This document shows, piece after piece, positions 26,840 through 36,800 of a stretch of DNA of 64,000 nt (position 1 is the first letter of the stretch; every line of letters starts with the position of its first letter). The position numbers and the translations under genes are program-made. The notes under the pieces were generated by a model, which was not told the DNA's origin, did not search any database, and saw nothing but the letters and a program-made list of their open reading frames with translations. This stretch comes from Aurantimonas coralicida DSM 14790 (lineage in GTDB: Bacteria; Pseudomonadota; Alphaproteobacteria; Rhizobiales; Rhizobiaceae): the NCBI RefSeq assembly GCF_000421645.1, contig NZ_ATXK01000002.1, forward strand, positions 775,817 through 839,816, given 5' to 3'.

Positions 26840-27123
26840 CGGCGCCCGCATGCCCTATGTTATCCGCAGGATTTTACGAGTTCTCAAGACTAACAATCAC
26901 GAATCTGAAGTGCGCTTGGTGTATTCTTTTCCAACGGGCTTCGTCTGCTTTTAAGCTTCTCGACACCACGAATCAGCGTCTGTGTTGGATCGTGAGCGGT
27001 ACGACCGCTATCGGCCACACCGTTCAGAAAGCTGCCGGTCGGCTTTCGGCCCTGGGCCGCATGTCCGTGGCTTTCCCTCCGCGTTCGAGGCTGTTAGTAT
27101 TGGGTTCCGCTTGGAGAATTGCG
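26840..27123. other. intergenic region before the DUF1326 genes
   Basis: Contains one copy of a dispersed short element at about 27026-27052 (see findings). The open frame that runs through here into the DUF1326 gene is not supported before 27124. Confidence 0.45.
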
Positions 27124-27759
27124 ATGCCCTACGTCGACTGGGCAATGAAGGGACCGAAAATCGCAGCGTGCAGTTGCGACTACGGTTGTCCTTGCGAATT
27201 CAACGGAAAGCCGACGGAAGGGCTCTGCGAAGGGCTCGAATGCATGCGGATCGATGAGGGCTGGTTCGGCGATCTGCGGCTGGACGGCCTTAAGGTTGCG
27301 GCAGCCTATCGCTGGCCCGGCCCCGTGCACGAAGGCGGCGGCGTCGTTCAAGGCTTCATCGACTGCGACGCCACACCCATCCAAGTCGAGGCACTGAGCA
27401 TCATCCTCGGGGGTGGCGAACAGGAGCCGACCACCGTCTTCAACATCTATGGCTCGACGATCGCCGAGGAATTGCGACCGGTCTTCGCTTCGATCGACTT
27501 CGGTAGCGATATCGAAGCGCGAACCGGCTGGTTCCGTATCGAGGATCAGCTCGCTCTCGAGCTGGAGCCCATTCGGAATCCTGTGACAGGCTTGGCGCAT
27601 CGCGCCCGCATCGTGTTGCCTGAGGGCTTCGAATTCCGCGAAGCGGAGGTCGCAAGCGGTACGTTCACCAGCGATGGCGAGATCCGCATGCATAGGCAGA
27701 GCCGCTACGGCGCGCTCTGGAATGCCGCGTACGGGCCGCACGGCATCATCGACCCTTAA
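27124..27759 (+). CDS. DUF1326-domain protein (copy 1)
   Basis: 211 residues. The family motif with clustered cysteines is CSCDYGCPCEFNG (residues about 14-26); further features are VHEGGGVVQGFID, and the C-terminal HRARIVLPEGFEFREAEVA. DUF1326 proteins are of unknown function. The Cys-x-Cys...Cys-x-Cys motif could bind a metal or form disulfides. A GGAG site precedes the ATG. Operon partner of a second DUF1326 gene and a DUF2182 membrane protein. Confidence 0.85.
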   Translation: MPYVDWAMKGPKIAACSCDYGCPCEFNGKPTEGLCEGLECMRIDEGWFGDLRLDGLKVAAAYRWPGPVHEGGGVVQGFIDCDATPIQVEALSIILGGGEQEPTTVFNIYGSTIAEELRPVFASIDFGSDIEARTGWFRIEDQLALELEPIRNPVTGLAHRARIVLPEGFEFREAEVASGTFTSDGEIRMHRQSRYGALWNAAYGPHGIIDP

Positions 27760-27788
27760 GGCCTGACCGAACCCGCAAGGATGATGTC

Positions 27789-28421
27789 ATGACGCCATGG
27801 GAAATCGAAGGGGTGGAACTGGTCAACTGCAACTGCGCCTATGGCTGCCCCTGCCAGTTCAATGCTCTGCCGACGCACGGACACTGCCAAGCGAACGGTG
27901 CGATCGACATTCTGCGAGGGTACCATGGGAGAGTCAGTCTCGACGGGATGCGTATCGCGTTCATCTTCCAGTGGCCTGGCGCCATCCACGAAGGTGGCGG
28001 CAAGTGCCAGCCGATCGTCGACGAGCGCGCCGACGAGAACCAGCGTCAGGCGCTTCTGACGATCATGTCCGGGAAGGACTCCGAGCCCGGCAGGACGATG
28101 TTCAACGTCTTTGCGTCGACCGTGAGCGAGTTCTTCGAGCCCGCCTTCCGCAAGATCGACATGGACGTCGACGTCGATGCGCGGCGCGGGCACATCCACG
28201 TCGATGGCTTCATCGACATTAACGGCGAGCCGATCCGCAATGTCGTGACGGGACGGGAGCATTGGGCGCGGATCGATCTGCCTGACGGGTTCGAGTACAC
28301 CTTGGCGGAAGTCGGCAGCGCCTCCTCGAAAACGCAGGGCCCGATCGCTTTCGATCTTGAGAACTCCTACGGTCAGTTCGCCCGCCTGCATCTGAACGGA
28401 CAAGGGCCGATCAGGGGTTGA
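27789..28421 (+). CDS. DUF1326-domain protein (copy 2)
   Basis: 210 residues, the same domain as the preceding gene with CNCAYGCPCQFNA at the matching position, IHEGGGKCQPIVDE, and HWARIDLPDGFEYTLAEVG. Clearly paralogous to copy 1 but diverged, so the duplication is old. It begins 29 bases after copy 1 and ends 1 base before the DUF2182 gene. Confidence 0.87.
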   Translation: MTPWEIEGVELVNCNCAYGCPCQFNALPTHGHCQANGAIDILRGYHGRVSLDGMRIAFIFQWPGAIHEGGGKCQPIVDERADENQRQALLTIMSGKDSEPGRTMFNVFASTVSEFFEPAFRKIDMDVDVDARRGHIHVDGFIDINGEPIRNVVTGREHWARIDLPDGFEYTLAEVGSASSKTQGPIAFDLENSYGQFARLHLNGQGPIRG

Positions 28422-28422
28422 A

Positions 28423-29259
28423 ATGGCAGAGGCGGCGCTGCTGAACTCGTCCTTGGAGATGTTGATCCGGCGTGACCGCCTGATCATGCTGACGGGCATC
28501 GTTGCTCTCGTCATGCTGGCCTGGGCGTGGTTGCTCGTTGGGGCCGGCACAGGCATGAGCATCTGGATGATGAGCCGCCCCGCGATCTTTCCCGGTAATG
28601 AGGCGGGATCGGCGATGCCGGCGGCTTCGTGGTCGGTCGCGACCTGGATCATCGTTGCCGGCATGTGGTGGATCATGATGATCGCCATGATGATCCCAAG
28701 CGTCACGCCGATGGTTCTGCTCCACGCCCGGGTCAGTCGCCACGCCCAGAGTAAGGGACAGATTGCCGCCGGCGCGATTCCATCCGGCGTCTTTCTCGGC
28801 GGTTATCTCCTGGTCTGGCTCGCCTTTTCGCTGTTCGCCACCACTCTTCAATTTGCCTGCGAACAGCTCGGTTTTCTGTCTCAGCCGATGATGTGGTCGG
28901 TGAATGTCTGGATGACGGCGGCCTTGTTCGTCGCCGCCGGCCTCTACCAGATATCTCCATTCAAGCGGGTGTGCCTTGAACATTGCCGCGCGCCCGCCGA
29001 GTTCCTGTCTCGGCACTGGCGCAAGGGCCGCGCGGGCGCCTTTCGGATGGGCGTCGAACACGGTGCATACTGCCTCGGCTGCTGCTGGACCTTGATGGCG
29101 TTGCTGTTCGTAGGCGGCATCATGAATATCTACTGGATTACCGGTCTGGCTATCATTGTCCTCTTCGAGAAAATCATGCCCCGAGGCGACAGGTTGGCGC
29201 GAGTGCTAGGCTCAATGTTCGTTCTCGCCGGGGCTTGGATCGCGATTGGGGCAATCTGA
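28423..29259 (+). CDS. DUF2182 predicted metal-binding membrane protein
   Basis: 278 residues with about seven membrane helices. DUF2182 hallmarks are MWWIMMIAMMIPSVTPMVLLHARV, FKRVCLEHCRAPAEFLSRHW and GVEHGAYCLGCCWTLMALLF. The Met, His and Cys clusters (CLEHC, CLGCC) suggest a metal ligand set, as in the family description. DUF1326 with DUF2182 is a recurrent pairing, so the three genes probably act in one process, perhaps copper or other metal handling. That process is inferred, not shown. Confidence 0.87.
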   Translation: MAEAALLNSSLEMLIRRDRLIMLTGIVALVMLAWAWLLVGAGTGMSIWMMSRPAIFPGNEAGSAMPAASWSVATWIIVAGMWWIMMIAMMIPSVTPMVLLHARVSRHAQSKGQIAAGAIPSGVFLGGYLLVWLAFSLFATTLQFACEQLGFLSQPMMWSVNVWMTAALFVAAGLYQISPFKRVCLEHCRAPAEFLSRHWRKGRAGAFRMGVEHGAYCLGCCWTLMALLFVGGIMNIYWITGLAIIVLFEKIMPRGDRLARVLGSMFVLAGAWIAIGAI

Positions 29260-29391
29260 TCAGTTGCTACCTCGACCGAATGCGAAGCCATTGATTGTCC
29301 AAGCCTTCCTTGTTCTTCGAGCTCACGCTGATCCTGCCTGAATCTCGCAAAACTCGTCTTCGACCTTTCCTGATCGTTCAACGGACGAGCG

Positions 29392-31254
29392 TTAGCTTGT
29401 GCCGTTCCTATTCGTCCGTAGGCGCGGATGCGTCCACAGGGCGACGTCGATCGTCGCACGGTGACCGCGAATGCTCTCCGTACGGAGCCCGTCGGGCGGC
29501 GTGACGTTCTGGCCGCCGTCTTTGATCGCCTTGATCGCAGCGGCGGATACTGCGAATTGGGCACCCTCGACCTTGGCGACTTCCATCAGACGGCTCGCCA
29601 GATTGACCGTGTCGCCGCTGACACTGATTTGCTGGTGGGCCTCATGGCCTAGGCGGGCAAGGACGACGGGACCGTAGTGAAGGCCGAGCCGCAACCGGAG
29701 GCCGCCAGGCTCGGCCTGCGGCTGCGACGCGACCCAGTCGCGCGTGTTGTCGGCCAGCGCGACGCCTGCCGCGAAGGCGCGGCCGCAAGGGTCGCCGATC
29801 TCTTCGACGATGCCGAAGACGATCATCGCGCCGTCTCCCATAAAGTTCATTACCACCCCCTCATGCTTGGCGACCGTGTCGACAACAAGGGTGTGGAATT
29901 GCTTGAGGAAGGTCTGGGTGCGGGCAGGACCGAGTTCCTCGCTTCGCCGAGTGAAGCCTGAGAGGTCCAGGAAGAGGACGGCGGCCGCTTGCTCCAGCGG
30001 TTGTCTCAAATAGTCCGGATCCGCTGCGATACGCTCGGAGAGCAGGGCGGGGTGGAAGCGACGCAGGGCCGCCTCGGCGGCAACAACCGTCCGCGCCTCC
30101 TTACGCTCGTGCAACTGGCGGGCGAATCCAGCTATGGCTACTGGGGGAACCGCGGCGACGAGTGGCAAAGCAGCGCTCGTCCAGATGTCGCCAGCGAACA
30201 GGATGAAAGTGCCGGCCAGAACCGCCAAATGGGCCAATCCGACCAGCGGCAGGCTTCGAGTCAGCGGCAGGAACAGGACGAGGAGAACGCCGCTCAAGGC
30301 GAGCATTAGTGCAATGGAAGCGTCAACTTGGCGTGTCATAGCATTGCGGGTAGGGGTTTGAGCGCTCAGCAATTGCGCGACGCCCGTCGCTTGAATCTCC
30401 ACCCCTGGCGTGACGGGATCGAACGGTGTCGCGAAGCTGTCGCCGACACCAGTCGCGGTAACCCCGATCATTGCGAGATGGGCAGCCAAGGACGGGCTCC
30501 GGCCTGAAAGAACTTCTTCCGCGCTGATTGTCCGGATCGCCCCAGCCGGTCCGAAGAACCGCAGCGATAAGTGCCAGCGCGAGTCCAATGGAATCGGATC
30601 ATTGCCAATGGTAACGCTATCGGCGGTCAAGACGGCCTCCGCGTTCCGGTGGAGCGCTGCGGCCTTCAGAGCGAACCCCTGCACAAGGCCGCGCGGTGAC
30701 TGGAACAGCAAGGGCAGGTGGCGCGGCGTTCCGCCTGCGTCCGCAGCGACGTTGGCGAAGCCCACTGCCGCAACGCGATCGAACTTCGGCAAGGGCCACA
30801 GATCGTTGTCGGGCATGGGCGCCGCCACCGCCTGTGGGTCACTCTGACGGAACTGGCCGGCGGCTGCAATCACGCTGGGAATGGTTGCCAGAGCCTCAGC
30901 CAGCGCATCATCAGCATCCGTCTCCGCGGGATCGACCAGCAGGATGTCGAGAGCCAGCGTTTTTGCGCCTGCGGCGACGATTTCCCGGATCAGCATGGCG
31001 AGGCGCCCGCGATCTAGAGGATAGCCACCTTCGGCTGCGACCGTCGCGTCATCGATCGCGACGATTATGATTTCCTCCGGCGTCTCCCGGGGGCCAGCGG
31101 CAAGAAGCCGGAGATCGACCAGCGGCGCCTCGATGAGATCCACGACGCTGCGCTGTCCGGAAACGTGCAACATGCCGAGCCACCCAGCCCAGCAAATGGC
31201 TGCGAGGGCCGCGAGGGCGATAGTTGTAAGCGGAGCTCGCACCCGCCGCTGCAA
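29392..31254 (-). CDS. CHASE2-domain adenylate/guanylate cyclase
   Basis: About 620 residues. N-terminal membrane helix (about 8-28), extracytoplasmic CHASE2 sensor (about 35-310), three membrane helices (about 325-395), then a class III cyclase domain (about 425-590). Cyclase landmarks are VLFLDLSGFTRRSEELGP (metal-binding Asp), MNFMGDGAMIVFG, and SGDTVNLASRLMEVAK. It would make cAMP or cGMP in response to an envelope signal. The reading frame opens at TTG, with a GTG four codons on as an alternative. It lies 4 bases after a FecR-domain gene, a frequent partner of CHASE2 cyclases. Confidence 0.88.
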   Translation of the reverse strand: MQRRVRAPLTTIALAALAAICWAGWLGMLHVSGQRSVVDLIEAPLVDLRLLAAGPRETPEEIIIVAIDDATVAAEGGYPLDRGRLAMLIREIVAAGAKTLALDILLVDPAETDADDALAEALATIPSVIAAAGQFRQSDPQAVAAPMPDNDLWPLPKFDRVAAVGFANVAADAGGTPRHLPLLFQSPRGLVQGFALKAAALHRNAEAVLTADSVTIGNDPIPLDSRWHLSLRFFGPAGAIRTISAEEVLSGRSPSLAAHLAMIGVTATGVGDSFATPFDPVTPGVEIQATGVAQLLSAQTPTRNAMTRQVDASIALMLALSGVLLVLFLPLTRSLPLVGLAHLAVLAGTFILFAGDIWTSAALPLVAAVPPVAIAGFARQLHERKEARTVVAAEAALRRFHPALLSERIAADPDYLRQPLEQAAAVLFLDLSGFTRRSEELGPARTQTFLKQFHTLVVDTVAKHEGVVMNFMGDGAMIVFGIVEEIGDPCGRAFAAGVALADNTRDWVASQPQAEPGGLRLRLGLHYGPVVLARLGHEAHQQISVSGDTVNLASRLMEVAKVEGAQFAVSAAAIKAIKDGGQNVTPPDGLRTESIRGHRATIDVALWTHPRLRTNRNGTS

Positions 31255-31258
31255 CGCT

Positions 31259-31774
31259 CTAGCGCCCGAAGCGGGAATGCAGGCGGGAGACCCGCTCCCG
31301 TGGCCATCTGCGAACTGTCAGGGGGGCGCCGGGACTCACGTCAACGCCTTCGCCCGGTCTCAGGAGGACGGTGCCCGGACCCGTACGCCGACCGACCTGC
31401 ACCTGTCCTTGGACAACGAAAACCGCGGTGGCACCAGGGCTGACATCGACCGCATACAAGGTGCCACGTACTGAGGCTATCGCGTGCGGCGTCCTGATCT
31501 GGAAAGGCCGCGAGGTCTCTAAGTCGATTAGAACCGCTTTCGTATCGAGACGGACCGCGTGGGGCGGTCCGTCCGACGCCGGCGCAAGGATCTGCAGTCT
31601 TGCGGCCGCCTCGGCCTCGATGAGCAAACCGCCGGGGCAGCGGATCATGGTGCGCGGTGGATCACGCAAGATCACGGATGTGCAGGTCCCATCTTGCTGC
31701 GCGACGGCCGCCCCACAGGTGATGATAAGAAGGGCTGCCACTGCCAAGCGCGTCCGGAATGTAGAGACTTGCAT
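31259..31774 (-). CDS. FecR-domain periplasmic protein
   Basis: 171 residues with a signal peptide (ends GAAVAQ) and a FecR-like beta domain: PFQIRTPHAIASVRGTLYAV and VSPGATAVFVVQGQVQVG. The GGGAG site before 31774 fixes the start; the frame stays open upstream. It is thought to be a periplasmic sensory or scaffolding partner for the CHASE2 cyclase with which it forms an operon. Confidence 0.83.
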   Translation of the reverse strand: MQVSTFRTRLAVAALLIITCGAAVAQQDGTCTSVILRDPPRTMIRCPGGLLIEAEAAARLQILAPASDGPPHAVRLDTKAVLIDLETSRPFQIRTPHAIASVRGTLYAVDVSPGATAVFVVQGQVQVGRRTGPGTVLLRPGEGVDVSPGAPLTVRRWPRERVSRLHSRFGR

Positions 31775-32338
31775 TCGACGTCTCCCAAGAGCGCTGCCTA
31801 GCTTCCCCAAAATTTCCTCTAGGTCACCATTCCCTGCTTCTGCCCATTTCCGGTTCACTTCAAGACGGAAGCGTCGCTTTTCTCCAGATCGGGCTTTCGC
31901 ACAAGAGGCATGGCGGCAGCAATGTTGCCATGGGACGTCGTCGCATCGATCAGTCCTGCTGGCTGCCGGACGATAGCCTTCTTGGGCCGGCAGAAGCAGC
32001 AAAGAGGCGATGATACTGACGGACGACCGCTGGCCCAGGTTTACTTCTGCTTTTGGAAGGTCTCACGCGACGGCTCCAGGCAGAAAGGTTTGACCGCCGA
32101 ACGGCGGTTTTCGCCGTCTACGGGCCCGGAAGCGAACGATCTGTCGCCGTGAAGGGCTTCGGGCGCCGTGAGGCGTGCGAAACCATTCACGTAAGCGGTC
32201 GATGGTTTTCTGTCATACCGCCCAGAAAACTGTCGGTCGGCTTTCTGCCCACGGCGGCATCGGAAATCATCGTCTCGCTGTGCCCGTTGGCGGCATCGGA
32301 AATCATTCCTGCTCCGCACTCATGCCGGACAACACGCG
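31775..32338. other. intergenic region with short dispersed and direct repeats
   Basis: No gene is supported. It holds a dispersed short element at about 32223-32250, and a direct repeat GGCGGCATCGGAAATCAT present twice (about 32253-32270 and 32290-32307). Confidence 0.5.
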
Positions 32339-32533
32339 CTACTGGAGGCGCTCCGATCGGCTGCGCCGCTCTGACGATAAATCGTCCCGTCTGTAGATGG
32401 TCTGATCGAGAAGATCCAACACATCGCTCTCTCGCAGCGGTCCAAGATCACGAGTCGGCTCAGGGGGTTCCGCTTCATCGTCATCTGGAGGTATCAGGCG
32501 GAAAGCAGATGCGACATATCGCAAAATGGACAT
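32339..32533 (-). CDS. small hypothetical protein (64 aa)
   Basis: An ORF behind a strong GGGAGG ribosome binding site. It begins MSILRYVASAFRLIPPDDD, with a short amphipathic N-terminus and an acidic then basic remainder, and has no named family. The frame continues upstream, but the binding site identifies this start. A dyad CAGATGTTCACATCTG lies about 105 bases upstream, next to a truncated IS5 element. Confidence 0.5.
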   Translation of the reverse strand: MSILRYVASAFRLIPPDDDEAEPPEPTRDLGPLRESDVLDLLDQTIYRRDDLSSERRSRSERLQ

Positions 32534-32579
32534 TGCGTATCCTCCCAAATTTGCAGCGCCGAGCACAAAATAAGCACTC

Positions 32580-33284
32580 TCAGCTTGTCCCAAGTGTGAC
32601 GCTGGAAGAAATGTGGGCCGGCGCATGGCCATCCCCCCAGATGTTCACATCTGCTGACATTCGCCGCAGTGTGTGATCTCTAGGTGGCCCTCCGTACTTG
32701 TACTTGAACTCAGCTCGTTGCTCGCGTTGGGCCATCCGCCGCGCCTTGAACGGCTCGTCCTTCCAGATCTCCTTTGCCGTCTCGCCGGCCTTGATCCTGG
32801 CCTTCTCGTCCTCGGTGTTACGCTGACTTGGCGCGGCAACAAGCGTGGCGTCCATGATCTGACCTGACATCGGCAGATAGCCCGCTTCGCTGATCGCCCG
32901 GTCGGGACGGGCAAACAAAGCGTCGAGCGCATCGGCGGCAATCAAGGCCTCACGGAAATCCCACAGAGTGTTGGCGTCCGGCACTGCATCGCCGGGACGG
33001 AGACCGCAGAACCGCATCCAGCTCAACCGGTCCTTCACGAGGAACTCGGTCTGCTCCAGGGACAACCCGTTCAGCGCCTGGAGAACCAGCATCCTGAATT
33101 TGAGAGCCGGATCGAAGGGCGGCCTGCCGCCCCTGCTGCGATCGCGCCGGGGAACCGATTTCGCCAGGTCTGCCCAGAATATCTCGAAATCGACCGTAAC
33201 GGAGAGCTTCTCCAATGGATCGCCATGGCGTGACAGTTGCGAAAGCCGATCCTCGACGTCCCAAAACCCAATCTGTCCCGCCAT
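32580..33284 (-). pseudogene. IS5-family transposase, 3'-truncated
   Basis: The first about 200 residues match the start of IS5-type transposases (MAGQIGFWDVEDRLSQLSRH, GGRPPFDPALKFRMLVLQAL, DANTLWDFREAL, QIMDATLVAAPSQRN). After KYKYGG the sequence becomes unrelated, and the remaining catalytic Asp/Glu region is missing. The gene is therefore dead. Confidence 0.85.
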
Positions 33285-33309
33285 CCGACCCCGCCCGAAA
33301 GCCCGACTC
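32685..33309 (-). mobile_element. remnant of an IS5-family element
   Basis: The right end is recognisable as GAGTCGGGCTTTCGGGCGGG reading leftwards from 33309. The left end is lost near 32685, where transposase homology stops. The left boundary is approximate. Confidence 0.6.
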
Positions 33310-33586
33310 TACTGAATCATGTCAGCACGAAATCCGCCAGTTTCCGGAGGCGTCCAGCTGTCAGACCGCAAACGGCCCGAAATCGCGATAGTGTGCACCC
33401 CCAACTCGCTACCATCGCTGGTCCCGACCGGGCTTTCAGTCGAGCGGTATTATGTCCCCGAAGAAGTCCTCGTCGGTAGCCGCTCGAATTAGGCAGGCGG
33501 CGAGTCCCTGACGCTTATCGCGTTGCATCGAGGCATCCACAATACAGGTTGCAGGCAAGCCCACCCACCGGTCATATGCGCTATCG
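33310..33586. other. region between IS remnant and operator cluster
   Basis: A 57-codon open frame from 33319 to 33492 exists but lacks a ribosome binding site. No other structure was noticed. Confidence 0.4.
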
Positions 33587-33742
33587 GACCAAAGTCTGAT
33601 TTTTATCCATACTTTGGTCTCTGATTCTCGCGACCAAAGTAGATGAAAATCGTCGGACCTTCTTCCATATCGCTGAGTTTAGAGCAGGAAGAATATTGCG
33701 AAAGGTCGGCGCGGCGGAGTAGAAAATCCGCTTTACCAAAGT
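33587..33742. promoter_or_regulatory. cluster of GACCAAAGT sites upstream of the peroxidase gene
   Basis: The 9-mer GACCAAAGT occurs at 33587-33595 (+), inverted at 33611-33619, and again at 33632-33640 (+). An 8-base copy ACCAAAGT is at 33735-33742. Sites are spaced about two helical turns apart, and the first two form a perfect dyad. Likely the binding array of a regulator of the type I secretion locus. Confidence 0.55.
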
Positions 33743-33895
33743 GTGCGCCCGCCAAGAGCATAGAAGATGCTCGCAGGTGTTTTTTCTTATTTCCTATAAC
33801 GTGCAGGCCCAAAGCATAGGTTTATGCTCTTGGCTGTCCCGTCAATATTTTGCTTTGATCGCGCGTGCATCAGCCGCGTATCGGGAGTTGGAACC

Positions 33896-36800
33896 ATGGC
33901 CGCTTTCACAATCAATCAAGCTGATCTCTCGTTTATCCTCTATCAGATCAAAGTGGCGGAAGCTCACGCGGCCGGTATCCCGCTCACGGAACTTCGCGTG
34001 ACACCGGAAGGCAACCTGATTTCCGATCGTCTCGAGTATCACGCTGACACCGGCGTATATCTCGGCGATCCTGCAACTCCCAAGGCTATTCCGGATCCGC
34101 ATGTGCCAGTCGGCTTGCGTACCGTGGATGGAAGCAGCAACAACATCTTGCCCGGTCGCGAAAGTTGGGGCGCAGCCGACCAGCCGATGCCGCGCCTCCT
34201 GATCCCACGCTATAACAATGATGCCGATGGCGACAGTTTCGACCCTGACGGTCCCTTCGGTCCCGCGCCAAGCGTTACGAATACCAACTACAACAACAGC
34301 GGCAGCGTCGCCGATGCCGATCCACGCATTATCTCAAATCTGGTGGTAGACCAGTCGTTTGGCAATCCAGCCGCAATTATCGCGGCATTGACGTTCGCTG
34401 GCTCCGAAGACGTCATGGGCGACCTGCAGCGATTGATTGAAGCTCGCGTGACACCAGAAGCGGCGGATGCTGCGGTCATCATGGCGGATGATGCACTGGC
34501 AGCGGCGTACCTTGCGCTAGACGAGGCCGTGAATGCCTATGTTGCCGGAAATCCAGACAGTATCGACGCTATCCAGGTCGCGGCTGAAGCGGTAACTTTC
34601 GCCGAAGCGGCGCTCGAACATGCGACCGCTGTCGCTGAGGACCCGGCCGCGGCGTTCCTGGCGGTGGCTGCCGAGCTAGGGCTGGAAGTGACCAACGGCT
34701 CGCTGGTTATCCCCAACGTCGCTGCTGACGAAGGCCTTTCGGCGCCGTTCAACGCTTGGATGACGTTCTTTGGCCAGTTCTTTGACCACGGTCTCGACCT
34801 CATCACTAAGGGCGGCAACGGCACAATCTATGTTCCGTTGCAGCACGACGATCCGCTCTTCGACAAGGGCGCGGATGGGATCGCCGGAACGGCCGACGAC
34901 GGCCACGCCAACTTCATGGTGCTGACGCGAGCCACAAACGTGGACGGTACACAGGTCAACACAACGACGCCATTTGTCGACCAGAACCAGACCTACACGT
35001 CGCATTCGTCACACCAGGTCTTCCTACGCGAGTACCAGACCGTCGGCGGCCGAACAGTTTCAACCGGCAATCTTCTGGACGGCGCCAATGGGGGGCTACC
35101 AACTTGGTCCGACATCAAAGTGCAGGCGGCGAGTATGCTTGGCATCCAATTGACGGACGCCGACGTGTTCAACGTCCCGTTGCTGCGCACCGACCCTTAT
35201 GGCAATTTCATTCCGAATCCGACGACGGGCTATGCGCAAGTCATCGTCAATATCGGTCCGGATGGCATACCGAACACCCTTGATGATGTTGTCGTCAGCG
35301 GCACCAGTGTTAGCCCGTTGAACATTGCCGCCTTGAATAGCGGCATGGGTCCGGTTCGCACAAATCATGCTTTCCTGGATGACATTGCGCACAACGCAGT
35401 TCCCGTCATCGTCAACGGTGTATTGGTTCCCGACGGGGACGGCGATACGGGCAATGCTGTCGCTTTCAATCCGCAAAACGGTCGAAACCTGGAATACGAC
35501 AACGAGCTGCTCGACCGCCACTTCATCACCGGAGACGGTCGCGGCAACGAGAATATCGGCCTCACCGCAGTTCATCACATTTTCCACTCGGAACACAATC
35601 GTCAGGTCGATTCGCAGAAGCTGACGATTCTGCAAAGCGGCGATCTTGCCTTCGTGAACGAGTGGTTCGCCGGCGACATCGACGGTGTGACCCTCGCGGC
35701 TTTTAACGCTGGCTACGCTACGGCGCCCAACAAGGGTGCCTACCTCGCCGAAAACGCTTTGTTCCATAGCGGAGACTGGGACGGCGAGCGTCTGTTCCAA
35801 GCGGCTCGCTTCGCCACGGAGATGCAGTACCAGCATCTCGTGTTTGAGGAGTTCGCCCGCAAGATCCAGCCAAATATCGACGTATTCGTCTTCAACTCGG
35901 TCACCGATGTCGACCCGGCGATCTTCTCTGAGTTCGCTAACACGGTCTATCGGTTCGGTCATTCCATGCTGACCGAGAGCATGCCGCGGCTGTTCGCGGA
36001 CGGCTCAGCGGATGACATGGGTCTGATTGCTTCATTCCTTAATCCGGTCGCCTTCGACCTGGACGGGACCGTCCATGCCGATGTCGGGGCTGGCGCTATC
36101 GTGCGGGGCATGACTATCGAACGGGGCAACGAGATCGACGAGTTCGTCGTCGGCGCACTGCGAAACAGCCTGCTGGGCCTGCCGCTCGACTTGGCAGCGA
36201 TCAATATTGCCCGAGGCCGCGATACCGGCGTCCCGACGCTGAACGACGCCCGCGGACAACTCTATGCGGCCAGTGGCTCGAGTTTCCTCAAGCCCTACGA
36301 CCACTGGGCCGATTTCGCGGCGAACCTCAAGAACCCGGCTTCGATCGTGAACTTCATTGCTGCCTATGGCATGCATCAGTCCATCACCACTGCGACGACG
36401 CTTGAGGCCAAGCGGGATGCGGCGATGGAACTGGTGTTCGGTCTCGACCAGAATGGCGACAATTCGGTTCCTGTCGATCGGATCGCCTTCCTAACCGGAA
36501 CAGACTACGGCGGCGACACCGATCCCCTTAAGGATTGGGCGGGGCGTGAGACCGGGCTCAACCTGGTGGATCTCTGGATCGGCGGCCTCGCCGAAAAGAA
36601 AATGCCCTTCGGCGGCATGCTCGGCTCGACCTTCAATGCGATCTTCGAGCTGCAACTCGAGAACCTGCAGGATGGCGATCGGTTCTACTACCTGACCCGA
36701 ACTCAGGGTCAGAACATGCTGAACGCGCTGGAGCAGAACGCCTTCGCCAAGATGATCTTGGCCAACACGGACCTCGCCGATCCCGGCGCGGACGGCATCC

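Noticed and set aside
33319..33492. 57-codon open frame beginning MSARNPPVSGG
   Set aside because: No ribosome binding site, begins at the IS5 remnant edge, and no family resemblance.
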